Shown one piece after another: positions 40,460 through 48,837 of a stretch of 64,000 bases of DNA (the stretch's first letter is position 1; each line of letters opens with the position of its first letter). The notes beneath the pieces were generated by a model. That model was not told where the DNA came from and made no database searches. It saw nothing but the letters and a program-made list of their open reading frames with translations. This DNA is from DATEPR01 sp036273855 (GTDB lineage Bacteria; Actinomycetota; Actinomycetes; Mycobacteriales; Pseudonocardiaceae): NCBI GenBank assembly GCA_036273855.1, contig DASUGU010000141.1:1-64000 (forward strand), in the 5' to 3' direction. The translations under genes were made by a program, and so were the position numbers.

Positions 40460-43075
40460 CTACGGCAACCAATCCAGATCGAGTACGGGTGGCTTCGGCT
40501 CGGCCGGGTCGAACGGCTCGAGGTTCCACGGCACCAGGCAGGTGTCGAACAGGTGCTGGAACGACTCCTCCGGTGTGGGAGCCCCACCGGACTTCGCGGG
40601 ATCGCTGGCCTGGAGCTGGAGCAGGTAGTTGTAGGCCGTCGGGTACGGCGGTCCGGGTGTCTTGATCGGCCACGCGCCTTTCCACCCGAACGTCGGACTC
40701 GTGTAGAAGCCCGTGATCGCACCGGTGATCAGCCAGCGGAACAGCCCCTGCAACTGCGCCGGCCGGGAGCCGGGCAGCGCCGCATAGGCGTCCAGGTAGG
40801 CGTGTGCCGGCCGGGAACCGGTCTCGGTGTCGTCCAGTTCGACGGTGAACCCGCCGAAGTCCGTGGCGTCCATGATGTACTGGCACAACGCCATCGCGAC
40901 CACGCCTTCCACCCGCCTGCCCATGTCCTTGGACAGCTGCACGTACGCGGGCGTCGGGTCGGACACCTCGTAGAGGTACTTCTGCCAGGACTCCTGTCCC
41001 TTCGGCACCTCAACGGTCGTGCCCTCCCGCAGCGTTCCGATGCGGTGCAGGAAGGAATCGCGGTAGCCCAGCAGGCACTCGAAGAACTCGGGCAGGCCCT
41101 CGTCGATCGCCGTCCCGGAGTTCGTCACCACCCACGCGTTGTGGCCGTGGGTGAACTCGTGGTCGAGTCGATCCTTCATCGTCGTGCCCGCGTTGTTGAT
41201 CGGGACGTACTGCGCCACGTTCGGTAGTTCCGTACTCAGCCAGGCGACCAGAGCGTGCGCGTACTCGTGGATCACCACATTGGGGTAGAACCAGCCTTTT
41301 TCCGACCCCAGCGTGGTTTCGGTGCGGGCCGGACCGGTGGTGCCCAGGGGGTTCCCGGCGAGCCACGCCTTCGTGTCGGGAATGTCCGAGCTGTGCGGCG
41401 CGATGACGATCTCGTGTCGTTGGGGCAGGTTCCGCGTGTCCGTCTTGAGCAGTGTGGTGGCGTCGTGGGTGAACTTCGTGTACTTCAAGGCGTGGAAGGC
41501 GGCGGCATCGGGGGTGTGCCGGCGGCCCGACCGCCTGGTTTCGATGACGAGCTGCGCCGGACCGATCGATCCGCTGGTGAACGCGGGGAACACCACGGGC
41601 GTGATGGCGTCGGCGCCGTGGAACTGGTCGTCGGCGAAGGCGGTGCTCAGGGCCACCATCGTGGTGGCGTTGCCGCCGTTGACCGAGGGCAGGTCCAGCT
41701 GGCGCGGCAGCGCGACGGTGGTCATGGGGCCGGGGACGATGGCGAAGCTCACCCCGCTGATGTCGCCGTCGTCGTCGGTGACGAACGTGTCGACCGGAGT
41801 CGTGCCACCCTGGAACACGTTGAACACATGGCCGCCCGCCACCCTGCGGGTGTCGAGTTTCCAGTACGTGCGCTGGATGAACCAGTCCCGCCGCCGCTGC
41901 TGGTAGCCGGCCGTGATCCGCACCCTCGTGCCGACCCAGAACGCGGCCGGCTGGGTCTGCGTGCCGATCACCAGGCCGTCGAACGCGGACCAGTGGTCCG
42001 GTGTCACGCCGTCCTGGGCCGTCCACCCGACACCGTGCCAGACCAGCCGATCGGTGACCGGGAAGGTTTGACTGTTCGTGCGGGACAACCGGATCTGCTG
42101 GCCGGCCGGGAACTCCGCCCGCAGGGCGAACGTGGCGCCGGCTACGTTCGGTCGGGGTACTTCGAGGATGCCGCCCAGGGCGGGTGACAGCCAGGTCCAC
42201 GTGGTGCCGGGGATGTCGGTGCCGGATGTCGCGTCGGCCAGCCGCACAATGTCCGGTTCCAGCGATCGGGCGGCGCCCTTCGTGTCCTGCGCGGAGGACA
42301 GGGTGACGTCCCACACGTCGAAGCGCAGGTAGAACCGGACCGGCAGGTCGCCGAGCAGCGCATGGCATCCGGTGACGACCGGGTGGGTGGGCAGCAGCTC
42401 CGGGTCCACGGTCGCGAACGCGTCGAGGATGCCGGCCGCCGGTAGCGCGGTGCCGTCCGCCCCGAACATCCAGATCCGCAGCCGGGACACCGTGCCGTCG
42501 GGTGCGGCCAGCCCGAGCACGGTTTCCGCGGGCACCCGCTCGGCCCAGCGGCCGGCCAGCATCTCCTGTTTCCAGGTGTGGTCCGCGGTGTCGAGCTGCC
42601 GGTCGGGAGGGGCCTTGCGGTGGCACGCGTCGGCCTGCGGGTGCACCCCGGCGGCCGCACCCGCCAGCCACTGGTCGAGCTGATCGGCGACCGAGGAGGG
42701 CGCCATGCCTTCCAGCACCCAGTAGACCGGTGCGGGCACCGACGCGGGGAGCAGGGGCGCGATCACGGACGTGTCGCCGAACGCGTTGATCACCCAGGCG
42801 TCCTGCGCGAACGGCCCGACCACGGCAGGCCATGTCTCCTCGACGAGGAACCCGCCCGCCGGCAGGTACGACACGGAAGCCGCGTGTGGCGCGACGACGG
42901 TGTCCAGCGTGAGCGGGGGGCTGTCCGGCACCGTCTGGAGGATGCCGGGTTGGACCGCGACCTCCACGGCCGTCGGGTCCGCGGCCTCGGACACGGTGGT
43001 CACCTGCCCGACGGAGTCGTACTCGATCGGGAGCGGCAGGACGATGGGCGGTACGACGCCGACCGAGCTGATCAT
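40460..43075 (-). CDS. large metallopeptidase-like protein (HEYAH)
   Basis: An 871-aa protein with no signal peptide. The N-terminal ~550 residues are beta-rich and unrecognised ('FYLRFDVWDVTLSSAQDTKG', 'RRDWFIQRTYWKLDTRRVAGG'). A gluzincin-like site follows: 'VVIHEYAHALVAWLS' near residue 600 (HExxH) and 'AIDEGLPEFFECLLGY' near 655 with a candidate third zinc ligand Glu. The C-terminal half is helical ('VVAMALCQYIMDATDFGG', 'LQGLFRWLITGAITGFY'). ATG 43075 overlaps the upstream stop (ATGA); the stop is two bases from the next start. It could process one of its two giant neighbours. Known peptidase-family membership cannot be fixed by eye. Confidence 0.72.
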   Translation of the reverse strand: MISSVGVVPPIVLPLPIEYDSVGQVTTVSEAADPTAVEVAVQPGILQTVPDSPPLTLDTVVAPHAASVSYLPAGGFLVEETWPAVVGPFAQDAWVINAFGDTSVIAPLLPASVPAPVYWVLEGMAPSSVADQLDQWLAGAAAGVHPQADACHRKAPPDRQLDTADHTWKQEMLAGRWAERVPAETVLGLAAPDGTVSRLRIWMFGADGTALPAAGILDAFATVDPELLPTHPVVTGCHALLGDLPVRFYLRFDVWDVTLSSAQDTKGAARSLEPDIVRLADATSGTDIPGTTWTWLSPALGGILEVPRPNVAGATFALRAEFPAGQQIRLSRTNSQTFPVTDRLVWHGVGWTAQDGVTPDHWSAFDGLVIGTQTQPAAFWVGTRVRITAGYQQRRRDWFIQRTYWKLDTRRVAGGHVFNVFQGGTTPVDTFVTDDDGDISGVSFAIVPGPMTTVALPRQLDLPSVNGGNATTMVALSTAFADDQFHGADAITPVVFPAFTSGSIGPAQLVIETRRSGRRHTPDAAAFHALKYTKFTHDATTLLKTDTRNLPQRHEIVIAPHSSDIPDTKAWLAGNPLGTTGPARTETTLGSEKGWFYPNVVIHEYAHALVAWLSTELPNVAQYVPINNAGTTMKDRLDHEFTHGHNAWVVTNSGTAIDEGLPEFFECLLGYRDSFLHRIGTLREGTTVEVPKGQESWQKYLYEVSDPTPAYVQLSKDMGRRVEGVVAMALCQYIMDATDFGGFTVELDDTETGSRPAHAYLDAYAALPGSRPAQLQGLFRWLITGAITGFYTSPTFGWKGAWPIKTPGPPYPTAYNYLLQLQASDPAKSGGAPTPEESFQHLFDTCLVPWNLEPFDPAEPKPPVLDLDWLP

Positions 43076-46000
43076 GTGTCCTCCCCGGGCACGGTGACCG
43101 GATTCCAGCGGTAGCGCTGCTCGTTGCCCATGACGTCGCGGACCCGGATCCGGTAGGTGACCGCGCCAGGGCCGGGATCGTCGTCCTGCCAAGCGAATCC
43201 GCGCGTTCCGTCGACCGGCGTCAGCCAGCCCGTGCGCGCGCCGTAGATCCGGTCCCGGTCGCGCCGCCGCTCGACCATGCAGGTGACGCCGTCCTCGTCG
43301 ACCAGCCAGGCAAGCGCGATACCGGTGCCGGGCAGCCGTTCCGCGCTCCGCCACTCCGGCGGCTCCGGTGGTTCGGTGTCGATCGGCCTCGCCCGCACGA
43401 CGCCCGACGGAGCGGACACGTTGCCGGTGGCATCCACGGCGGCCAGCCGGTAGTACCACTCGCCGGTCGGCTCCAGCCCGGGATCGGTCCACGTGCTGGA
43501 CAACGGGCCCGCCACCGCGGCGATCTCGGCGTGCACCGGCCTGCGGCGGACGTCGGCCAGATCGGCGGCCCGCGCCGATCGCCAGACCCGGTAGCCTGCC
43601 AGGTCCGGTTCGGTCCCGGCCCGCCAGGTGAGCACCACCGAGTGCTCGTCGCCGACCGCCGAGAGCACCGTCGGCGGCTTCGGCGGGGTGACGTCGCGCA
43701 GGTCCACGATCGGGAACGTCGGGCTCAGCGGCCCGCCCGTGCCGGCGGCGTCGACCGTGCGGACCCGGTAGAGGAACCGGCCGGCACCCCTCCCGTCCAT
43801 GGTGTCGCGGAACGCCGGGCCGGGCACGGTGCCGACGTGCGCCGGCTGGAACACCTCCTGGTGAGTGTCCAGATCGGACATTTCCATGATCTGCCTGTTG
43901 GTCAGGCTCTGGTAGAACTCGGGGCCGGCGCCGCTCAGGCTCTGGTCGAAGGCGAACAGCGCGGCCGTACTCGCCCGCAGCACCCGGTAGCCGACCACGC
44001 CGGGGACCGGGTCCAGCGGCACGGTGTAGTGCGCCTGCCCGTACCAGTCGGCGGGTTCGGCCAGCACCGACGGAACGTCCCCGTCCGGCCGGGTCACCGG
44101 CAGCACGGGCGGCCTGCCGTGTCGTGGCACGGCCACCCGGGCGGCCGCGGTGGGTCCGTGCCTCGCCGCCACTCCGAGGGTGGCGACGGCGAACGCGTCG
44201 GCCGGGCCGGGTTCGAGCCGGATACCGGGCAGCCACGCCTGATAGCTCGTGTCGGACCACACCGTGCACGCATCCCCGACGGCCGGCAGCACCCGCCCAC
44301 CGTCCGGCTGCCGCACCGCGCCGAGGTGCAGCTGCTCGGTCACCGGATAACCGACACCGCGGGACAGCAGCAGACCGGCGCCGTCGATGGTGACCGGGTC
44401 GGCCAACGTCAGCGGGCGCACCGTGACGACCGTGGTGGTGACCGGCGGCGCCGGATCGGCCGTCACGACCGTGACCCGCCGATCGAAGTCCGCCGGACGG
44501 TCGAAGCCGACATAGGTCGGCGCACCGCGTGCGACGGCGATCGTGCACGTGCCGGTGCCCGGGCGGCGCAGCGGCGTGCTGAGGTGGCCGACGTCGAACC
44601 AGGTGCTGGCGCCACTGCCGTGATCGAGCACGGGGTACGAGTCGCCGCCCAGCCGGAGTAGTTGGCCGATGAGCGCGCCTGCCGGACCGGACCAGTCGAC
44701 GTCGGTGTCGAGCCTGCTGTGGTCGGCGTGCCGGTCGACGTCGATCACGGTGCCGGACACCAGGTTCGGGTCGCCCCGGCGCAGGTAGACGTCGAACTCG
44801 TCGACCTCGGGCGCCTGCAACCGGCGCCCTGCGGGCCACGTCCACTCGACGACGATTCCCGGTGTCCCGTCGCACAGGGTGCGGTCGGCATCGGTCAGCG
44901 CGGGGTCGTCGGGGTCGAGATAGCGCGCCGACACCGCATCGGGCACACCGGGTTCGGGTGCCGCGCCGACCTGCACGGTCCGTGCGGCCGTCCACGGACC
45001 GAGCCTGCCGAAGGCGTCGATCCCGCCGACGCGCACGCCGTACTGGCCGGGCTGCTCGACCGGCTGGATCCACCGCTGGGGCACGTCCGGACCCGGCCAG
45101 GTGCCCACCGAATCACCGGTCCGGGACGCGGCAGGCGCCGGCCGGTCGGCGTTGACCACGATGAACGGTCCGTGGGTCGCGTCAGCCGGGGACACGGCGA
45201 CCAGCACCCGCACCGGCTGCCCGACGTCGTGGACGTCACCGGCCAGGTCCCAGTCCAACCCGACCACGCCCGCGCACGGCAGCAGTCGGCCGTCCGGTGT
45301 CGGTGGCCGCGTGGCGGCGTCCGTCGCGACGTCGACGATCGCCAGCGACCGCACCGGCACGTGTTCGGTGGCGGTCAGGTTCCAGGCGTAGGCGGCGAGA
45401 TCGCCCACCGTCCCCGGCGTATCCGACAGTTCGACCTCGATCAGGTCCAGCGGCCCGGTGTCCCAGGTGACGCTGTCCAGCACGCCCGCGTCCTCGATCA
45501 CCACGGGCCGCCCCGACTCGCCGATGGCCGTGGTGACGGCCCGGTTGCCGCGCCTGCCGGTGAACAGCACCCCGTCGCCGTCGCCGGTCGCCGCCAACCG
45601 CATCCGGACCGATCGCACGCCGGGCGGCAGGATCAGCCCGGCCCGGGTGCCCGGCAACGGCGGCTCGACCCGCAGCGCGTGCGTGCTGAGCCCGGCCAGC
45701 CCGGCACTCCCCACCACCGTCAACCCGCCCACGGTGACGGTGCCCGGCGGGATCACTCCCGGTGTCGTGTCGTCGAACCGGATCGAGTCCGCCGGGTAGC
45801 GCACCGAGCCGTAGTGGGCGGTGACGCGGTAGTCCCCGCGGCCGATCCGCATCGGGTCGTACCAGGTCAGGCCGAGCATGCGGGACAGGTCGGGGTCCAG
45901 CGCGGCCAGCGCGAGCACGGCGCCCGCGTCGAGCCCGAGTCGCGGCGCCGACCGGGCCCCCGCGGCGGTGGTGGCCGACGTGGGCACGGCGTCGCCGCGC

Positions 46001-46758
46001 AGCATGAGCTCGACCAGTTCCCGTGGTGCGTCGGCAAAGCCGGCCGCGAGCCGGTCGGCGGTCGCTTCCGGCAGAGTGGCGGGCAGGCGGGACCGGGCCA
46101 GTGCCAGCGTGGCGGCCCGGCCCTGGATCAGGCCCGGGAGGTTGTTGGTGCCCGGCGGCACCACCGGTAACAGGATCGGGTGTTCGGTCAACGGCCGCCA
46201 ACCGCCCTCGGGGACGGCGACGCCCAGGCACAGCGTGCACACCACGAGGTCATCGCCGATGATCCGGATCTCGGTGATGTCGGGCGCCCACAGTTCGACG
46301 GACCACCCGTCGTCGGCCGACCGCCGGGCCAGCACGGTGTCCGGGCCGGCCGCCGCCTCGACCGTCGGCGGCGCCCCCACTCCGGTCGCCCGCACCGCGA
46401 CACCCGGCAGCGAACAGTCGACCGTGAGCGTGCGGGTGCCGGCCAGCGCCAACCCCGGCGTCCGGCCGCAGGCGGAGTCGTTCAGCGCGACCGGTCCGGG
46501 CGTCACGGTGATCGTGAAAGGACCCCACTCCCACGTCGTCTCGCCGTGCGCCGGTAATCCCGCCTGGTCGAACGGAAGGCACAGCCATTCCGGCGGGCGA
46601 TGCTCGCGCCGGGCGATGTCATAGCCGCCGATCGGAAAGCCGAGCGCGGGGTCGAACGTCCATAACAGGTGCACACCGGCTGCCAGGTCGGCGCCGTCCG
46701 CGCAGTGATCACCTCCTGGCGTACCCAGGCCCAGGAGTGAATGCCGTGGTGTGGCCAT
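43072..46758 (-). CDS. 1228-aa multidomain protein with C-terminal Fn3 domains
   Basis: First gene of the three-giant unit. No signal peptide or membrane helix. Residues ~1-250 are unrecognised ('LLWTFDPALGFPIGGYDIARREH'), the middle is repeated beta domains, and the end carries two fibronectin type III-like modules: ~1026-1126 ('PPKPPTVLSAVGDEHSVVLTW' ... 'WYYRLAAVDATGNVSAPS') and ~1127-1222 ('PPEPPEWRSAERL' ... 'TYRIRVRDVMGNEQRYRW'). Fn3 in bacteria typically marks carbohydrate- or surface-acting proteins, yet export signals are missing. ATG 46758 lies 226 bases beyond the Mrp gene, with an iron box in between. Confidence 0.75.
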   Translation of the reverse strand: MATPRHSLLGLGTPGGDHCADGADLAAGVHLLWTFDPALGFPIGGYDIARREHRPPEWLCLPFDQAGLPAHGETTWEWGPFTITVTPGPVALNDSACGRTPGLALAGTRTLTVDCSLPGVAVRATGVGAPPTVEAAAGPDTVLARRSADDGWSVELWAPDITEIRIIGDDLVVCTLCLGVAVPEGGWRPLTEHPILLPVVPPGTNNLPGLIQGRAATLALARSRLPATLPEATADRLAAGFADAPRELVELMLRGDAVPTSATTAAGARSAPRLGLDAGAVLALAALDPDLSRMLGLTWYDPMRIGRGDYRVTAHYGSVRYPADSIRFDDTTPGVIPPGTVTVGGLTVVGSAGLAGLSTHALRVEPPLPGTRAGLILPPGVRSVRMRLAATGDGDGVLFTGRRGNRAVTTAIGESGRPVVIEDAGVLDSVTWDTGPLDLIEVELSDTPGTVGDLAAYAWNLTATEHVPVRSLAIVDVATDAATRPPTPDGRLLPCAGVVGLDWDLAGDVHDVGQPVRVLVAVSPADATHGPFIVVNADRPAPAASRTGDSVGTWPGPDVPQRWIQPVEQPGQYGVRVGGIDAFGRLGPWTAARTVQVGAAPEPGVPDAVSARYLDPDDPALTDADRTLCDGTPGIVVEWTWPAGRRLQAPEVDEFDVYLRRGDPNLVSGTVIDVDRHADHSRLDTDVDWSGPAGALIGQLLRLGGDSYPVLDHGSGASTWFDVGHLSTPLRRPGTGTCTIAVARGAPTYVGFDRPADFDRRVTVVTADPAPPVTTTVVTVRPLTLADPVTIDGAGLLLSRGVGYPVTEQLHLGAVRQPDGGRVLPAVGDACTVWSDTSYQAWLPGIRLEPGPADAFAVATLGVAARHGPTAAARVAVPRHGRPPVLPVTRPDGDVPSVLAEPADWYGQAHYTVPLDPVPGVVGYRVLRASTAALFAFDQSLSGAGPEFYQSLTNRQIMEMSDLDTHQEVFQPAHVGTVPGPAFRDTMDGRGAGRFLYRVRTVDAAGTGGPLSPTFPIVDLRDVTPPKPPTVLSAVGDEHSVVLTWRAGTEPDLAGYRVWRSARAADLADVRRRPVHAEIAAVAGPLSSTWTDPGLEPTGEWYYRLAAVDATGNVSAPSGVVRARPIDTEPPEPPEWRSAERLPGTGIALAWLVDEDGVTCMVERRRDRDRIYGARTGWLTPVDGTRGFAWQDDDPGPGAVTYRIRVRDVMGNEQRYRWNPVTVPGEDT

Positions 46759-46970
46759 ACGATCGCCGCCATTCGTAGGCTAGGCGAGAGCGTACCGACA
46801 GATATTCGTTTCGCGAAATGTCCGACTAAGGACTTGAGTCAATTCCACTGTATTTCGATATCAACGGAAATTGACGAATTGTGTTCGGCGGACTTCGGTC
46901 GGTGGCGGCCTACCCGCACTCGCGGCCCGGGCCGGTGCCTCACCGGAGAGCATCCCGATCAACAGTCCTT

Positions 46971-46997
46971 CGCAGTAGGTTAGGCTAACCTACTGCG
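46971..46997. promoter_or_regulatory. iron box (IdeR/DmdR1/DtxR-type operator), also a 12-bp hairpin
   Basis: CGCAGTAGGTTA (46971-46982), GGC, TAACCTACTGCG (46986-46997): perfect 12-base arms. The central 17 bases, TAGGTTAGGCTAACCTA (46976-46992), equal the core of the IdeR/DmdR1 consensus TTAGGTTAGGCTAACCTAA (17 of 19 positions). It overlaps the last codon and stop of the Mrp gene and lies ~214 bases upstream of the Fn3 giant gene, on its promoter side. A role as mrp transcription terminator is possible, but no T-run follows and the match to the iron box is too good to ignore. Confidence 0.72.
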
Positions 46998-47719
46998 TTG
47001 AGGTAGTCGAGCGCGGCGGCGACCGCCGGGCCGAGATCGGCGTCCTCGATCGTCCCGCCGGGGCGGAAGGGCAGCGTGGCGAGCCGGTCCACACCGGCGG
47101 CCCAGATGGTCCGGTCCTCCGGCGCGCGGACGTGCAGGTCGGTGCGTTGACCGCAGTGCGGACATGCCAGGTAGGCCATGTTCTCCACGCCGCCCAGGAC
47201 GGGCACGCGGGCGGCACGCAGCACGGCGAGGGCGCGACTGCTGTCCAGGTGGGACACCTCGGCCGGGGTGACCACGAGAATCGCGGTGAGCCGGGCGGCC
47301 ATGCCGAGCAGCGACTGCTGCACCTCACCGGTGCCCGGCGGCATGTCGATGACGAGCGCGTCGACGTCACCCCAGTCGGTGTCGTTCACCAGTCGGCCCA
47401 GCAGCATGTCGCCGAACGCCGACCCGATGGCCAGACCCTGGCTGCCGGACATCAGGAATCCGGCCGACGCCACCTTGAACCCGTCCACGTCCAACGCTTC
47501 GAGACTCGCGTCGTCGCCGCCGCGTCGCGACCAACTGGCCAGGGTCAGCGACTTCGCCGGCACGTCCCGCCGGATGCCCAGCATCCGAGGCACGTCCGGC
47601 CCGTAGAGATCGGCGTCCACCAGCCCGATCCGCCGCCCAGCACGAGCCAACCGCCGGGTCAGCGCGATCGCGACACTCGTCTTTCCGACACCGCCCTTTC
47701 CGCTGGCCACGGCGATCAT
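46985..47719 (-). CDS. mrp: Mrp/NBP35-type P-loop ATPase (Fe-S cluster carrier)
   Basis: A 244-aa ParA/MinD-superfamily ATPase of the Mrp/ApbC branch: deviant Walker A 'ASGKGGVGKTS' at residues 5-15, 'LVDADLYGPDVPRMLG' (33-48), 'VIDMPPGTGEVQQS' and the C-terminal 'ENMAYLACPHCGQ' whose CPxC cysteines bind a bridging [4Fe-4S] cluster in the family. It lacks the N-terminal DUF59 domain. ATG 47719 places the P-loop at the usual distance; GTG 47752 would add 11 residues. Its stop lies inside an iron box, which fits a link to iron metabolism. Confidence 0.88.
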   Translation of the reverse strand: MIAVASGKGGVGKTSVAIALTRRLARAGRRIGLVDADLYGPDVPRMLGIRRDVPAKSLTLASWSRRGGDDASLEALDVDGFKVASAGFLMSGSQGLAIGSAFGDMLLGRLVNDTDWGDVDALVIDMPPGTGEVQQSLLGMAARLTAILVVTPAEVSHLDSSRALAVLRAARVPVLGGVENMAYLACPHCGQRTDLHVRAPEDRTIWAAGVDRLATLPFRPGGTIEDADLGPAVAAALDYLNAVG

Positions 47720-48034
47720 GGGAATTCGACCCGACGAATGTGTGCTGGCCACCGACCCACTGTATCCGAGGCGATGCCGCCGCCGGGCTGCCGGGAAGAT
47801 CCACTTGCCCGATTTTGCCGAGTAGCGGTGGACAATCCTGAGGCGCCTTGTTGCCGGGTGATGTGCTACCTCTTGATTCAGCACGCTCGCGAAGATTCGG
47901 TCCGCACATCGGGGTATCCGGCTCGCTCGATCACTCGACGCGAAAGGGATTTCCCGACGCGAACGCTGGCCGAACAACCAGCACCGGCTTGGCGCAACGG
48001 CTGAGCGCACCGCGACCCGACGTGACCATGGGTG
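47720..48034. other. intergenic region between hydrolase and mrp genes
   Basis: About 315 bases on the 5' side of mrp and the 3' side of the hydrolase gene. The frame upstream of mrp stays open but its composition does not look coding. I see no palindrome, repeat or clear promoter. Confidence 0.4.
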
Positions 48035-48829
48035 TCACGACCCCGACGACGCACCGATCGTCCGGGCCGCTCCGACCAGGTGGCGGGTGAAGAACCGTTC
48101 CCAGCTGTCCCGTTCGAACGGTGGAATGCCGAGGTGGCCGCCGGGGTTCACGTGCATCGACTTCTCCGCGGAGCCGAACGCGTCGAACAGGGCGACGCCT
48201 GCCTCGCAGGAGCTGAGTTCGTCGTCCCACTGGAACACGAACTCCACCGGAATGGTGATCCGGTGGGCGGCCTCGGCCATCGCGGTGCTCTCCGGGTGCA
48301 GACCGGCGAGGCCGAGTACGGCGGCGGTGATCCTCGGTTCGGCCGCGACGAACGGCACTCCGATGGCGGTGCCCATGGACACGCCCCAGTAGCCGACCGG
48401 ACCGTCCTTGCCGATGATGTCCAGTTCCTGCAAGGCATCCAGGGTGGCCTGCCATTCCGGTACGGCCTTGCGGGCCCGGTCGGCCATCTGCCGGGCCACC
48501 TCGCCGCCCAGCTGGCGCCGCTGTTCCAGCCGCTCCCGGATGTTCCTGGCGAACTCGGCTGCCTGCTCCGGGGTGACGCGGTCGCCGTGCTGCGGGGCGT
48601 CGATCGCGGCGACGGCGAACCCGAGAGCGCGCACGTAGTGCCTGGCCCGCGCGACGTGCGTGTCGACGCGCTTGTGTTGCGTGCCGCCGTGGCCCATCAG
48701 CACCAGCGGCCGAGGGCCGCTCGCGTCGGCGGGCGCCCACAGCACACCCGGCACCCGGTCGCCCGCCACCTCCAGCTCGAAATCCCGTTCGGTGACGCCC
48801 TTCTCGGTGTGCTCGGCGGTGATGCGCAT
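48035..48829 (-). CDS. alpha/beta hydrolase (dienelactone-hydrolase-like)
   Basis: A 264-aa cytoplasmic hydrolase. Oxyanion 'LMGHGGTQHKR' near residue 46, nucleophile 'GYWGVSMGTAIG' with Ser near 150, Asp in 'FQWDDELSS' near 205 and His in 'NPGGHLGIPPFE' near 232 complete a triad. The DLH/PHB-esterase-like lid 'RNIRERLEQRRQLGGEVARQ' is present. Ester, lactone or amide substrate unknown. It starts nine bases after the upstream secreted hydrolase gene and is probably co-transcribed. Confidence 0.88.
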   Translation of the reverse strand: MRITAEHTEKGVTERDFELEVAGDRVPGVLWAPADASGPRPLVLMGHGGTQHKRVDTHVARARHYVRALGFAVAAIDAPQHGDRVTPEQAAEFARNIRERLEQRRQLGGEVARQMADRARKAVPEWQATLDALQELDIIGKDGPVGYWGVSMGTAIGVPFVAAEPRITAAVLGLAGLHPESTAMAEAAHRITIPVEFVFQWDDELSSCEAGVALFDAFGSAEKSMHVNPGGHLGIPPFERDSWERFFTRHLVGAARTIGASSGS

Positions 48830-48837
48830 TGGCCCTC

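Noticed and set aside
35991..40628. Very long open frame (1545 codons) on the + strand opposite the giant gene
   Set aside because: Its residues are His/Arg/Gln/Gly-rich with no domain, as expected for the antisense of GC-biased coding sequence; the - strand has recognisable domains.
46971..46997. Simple intrinsic terminator of mrp
   Set aside because: No T-tract follows on either strand and the core equals the IdeR box at 17 of 19 positions; kept as an alternative only.
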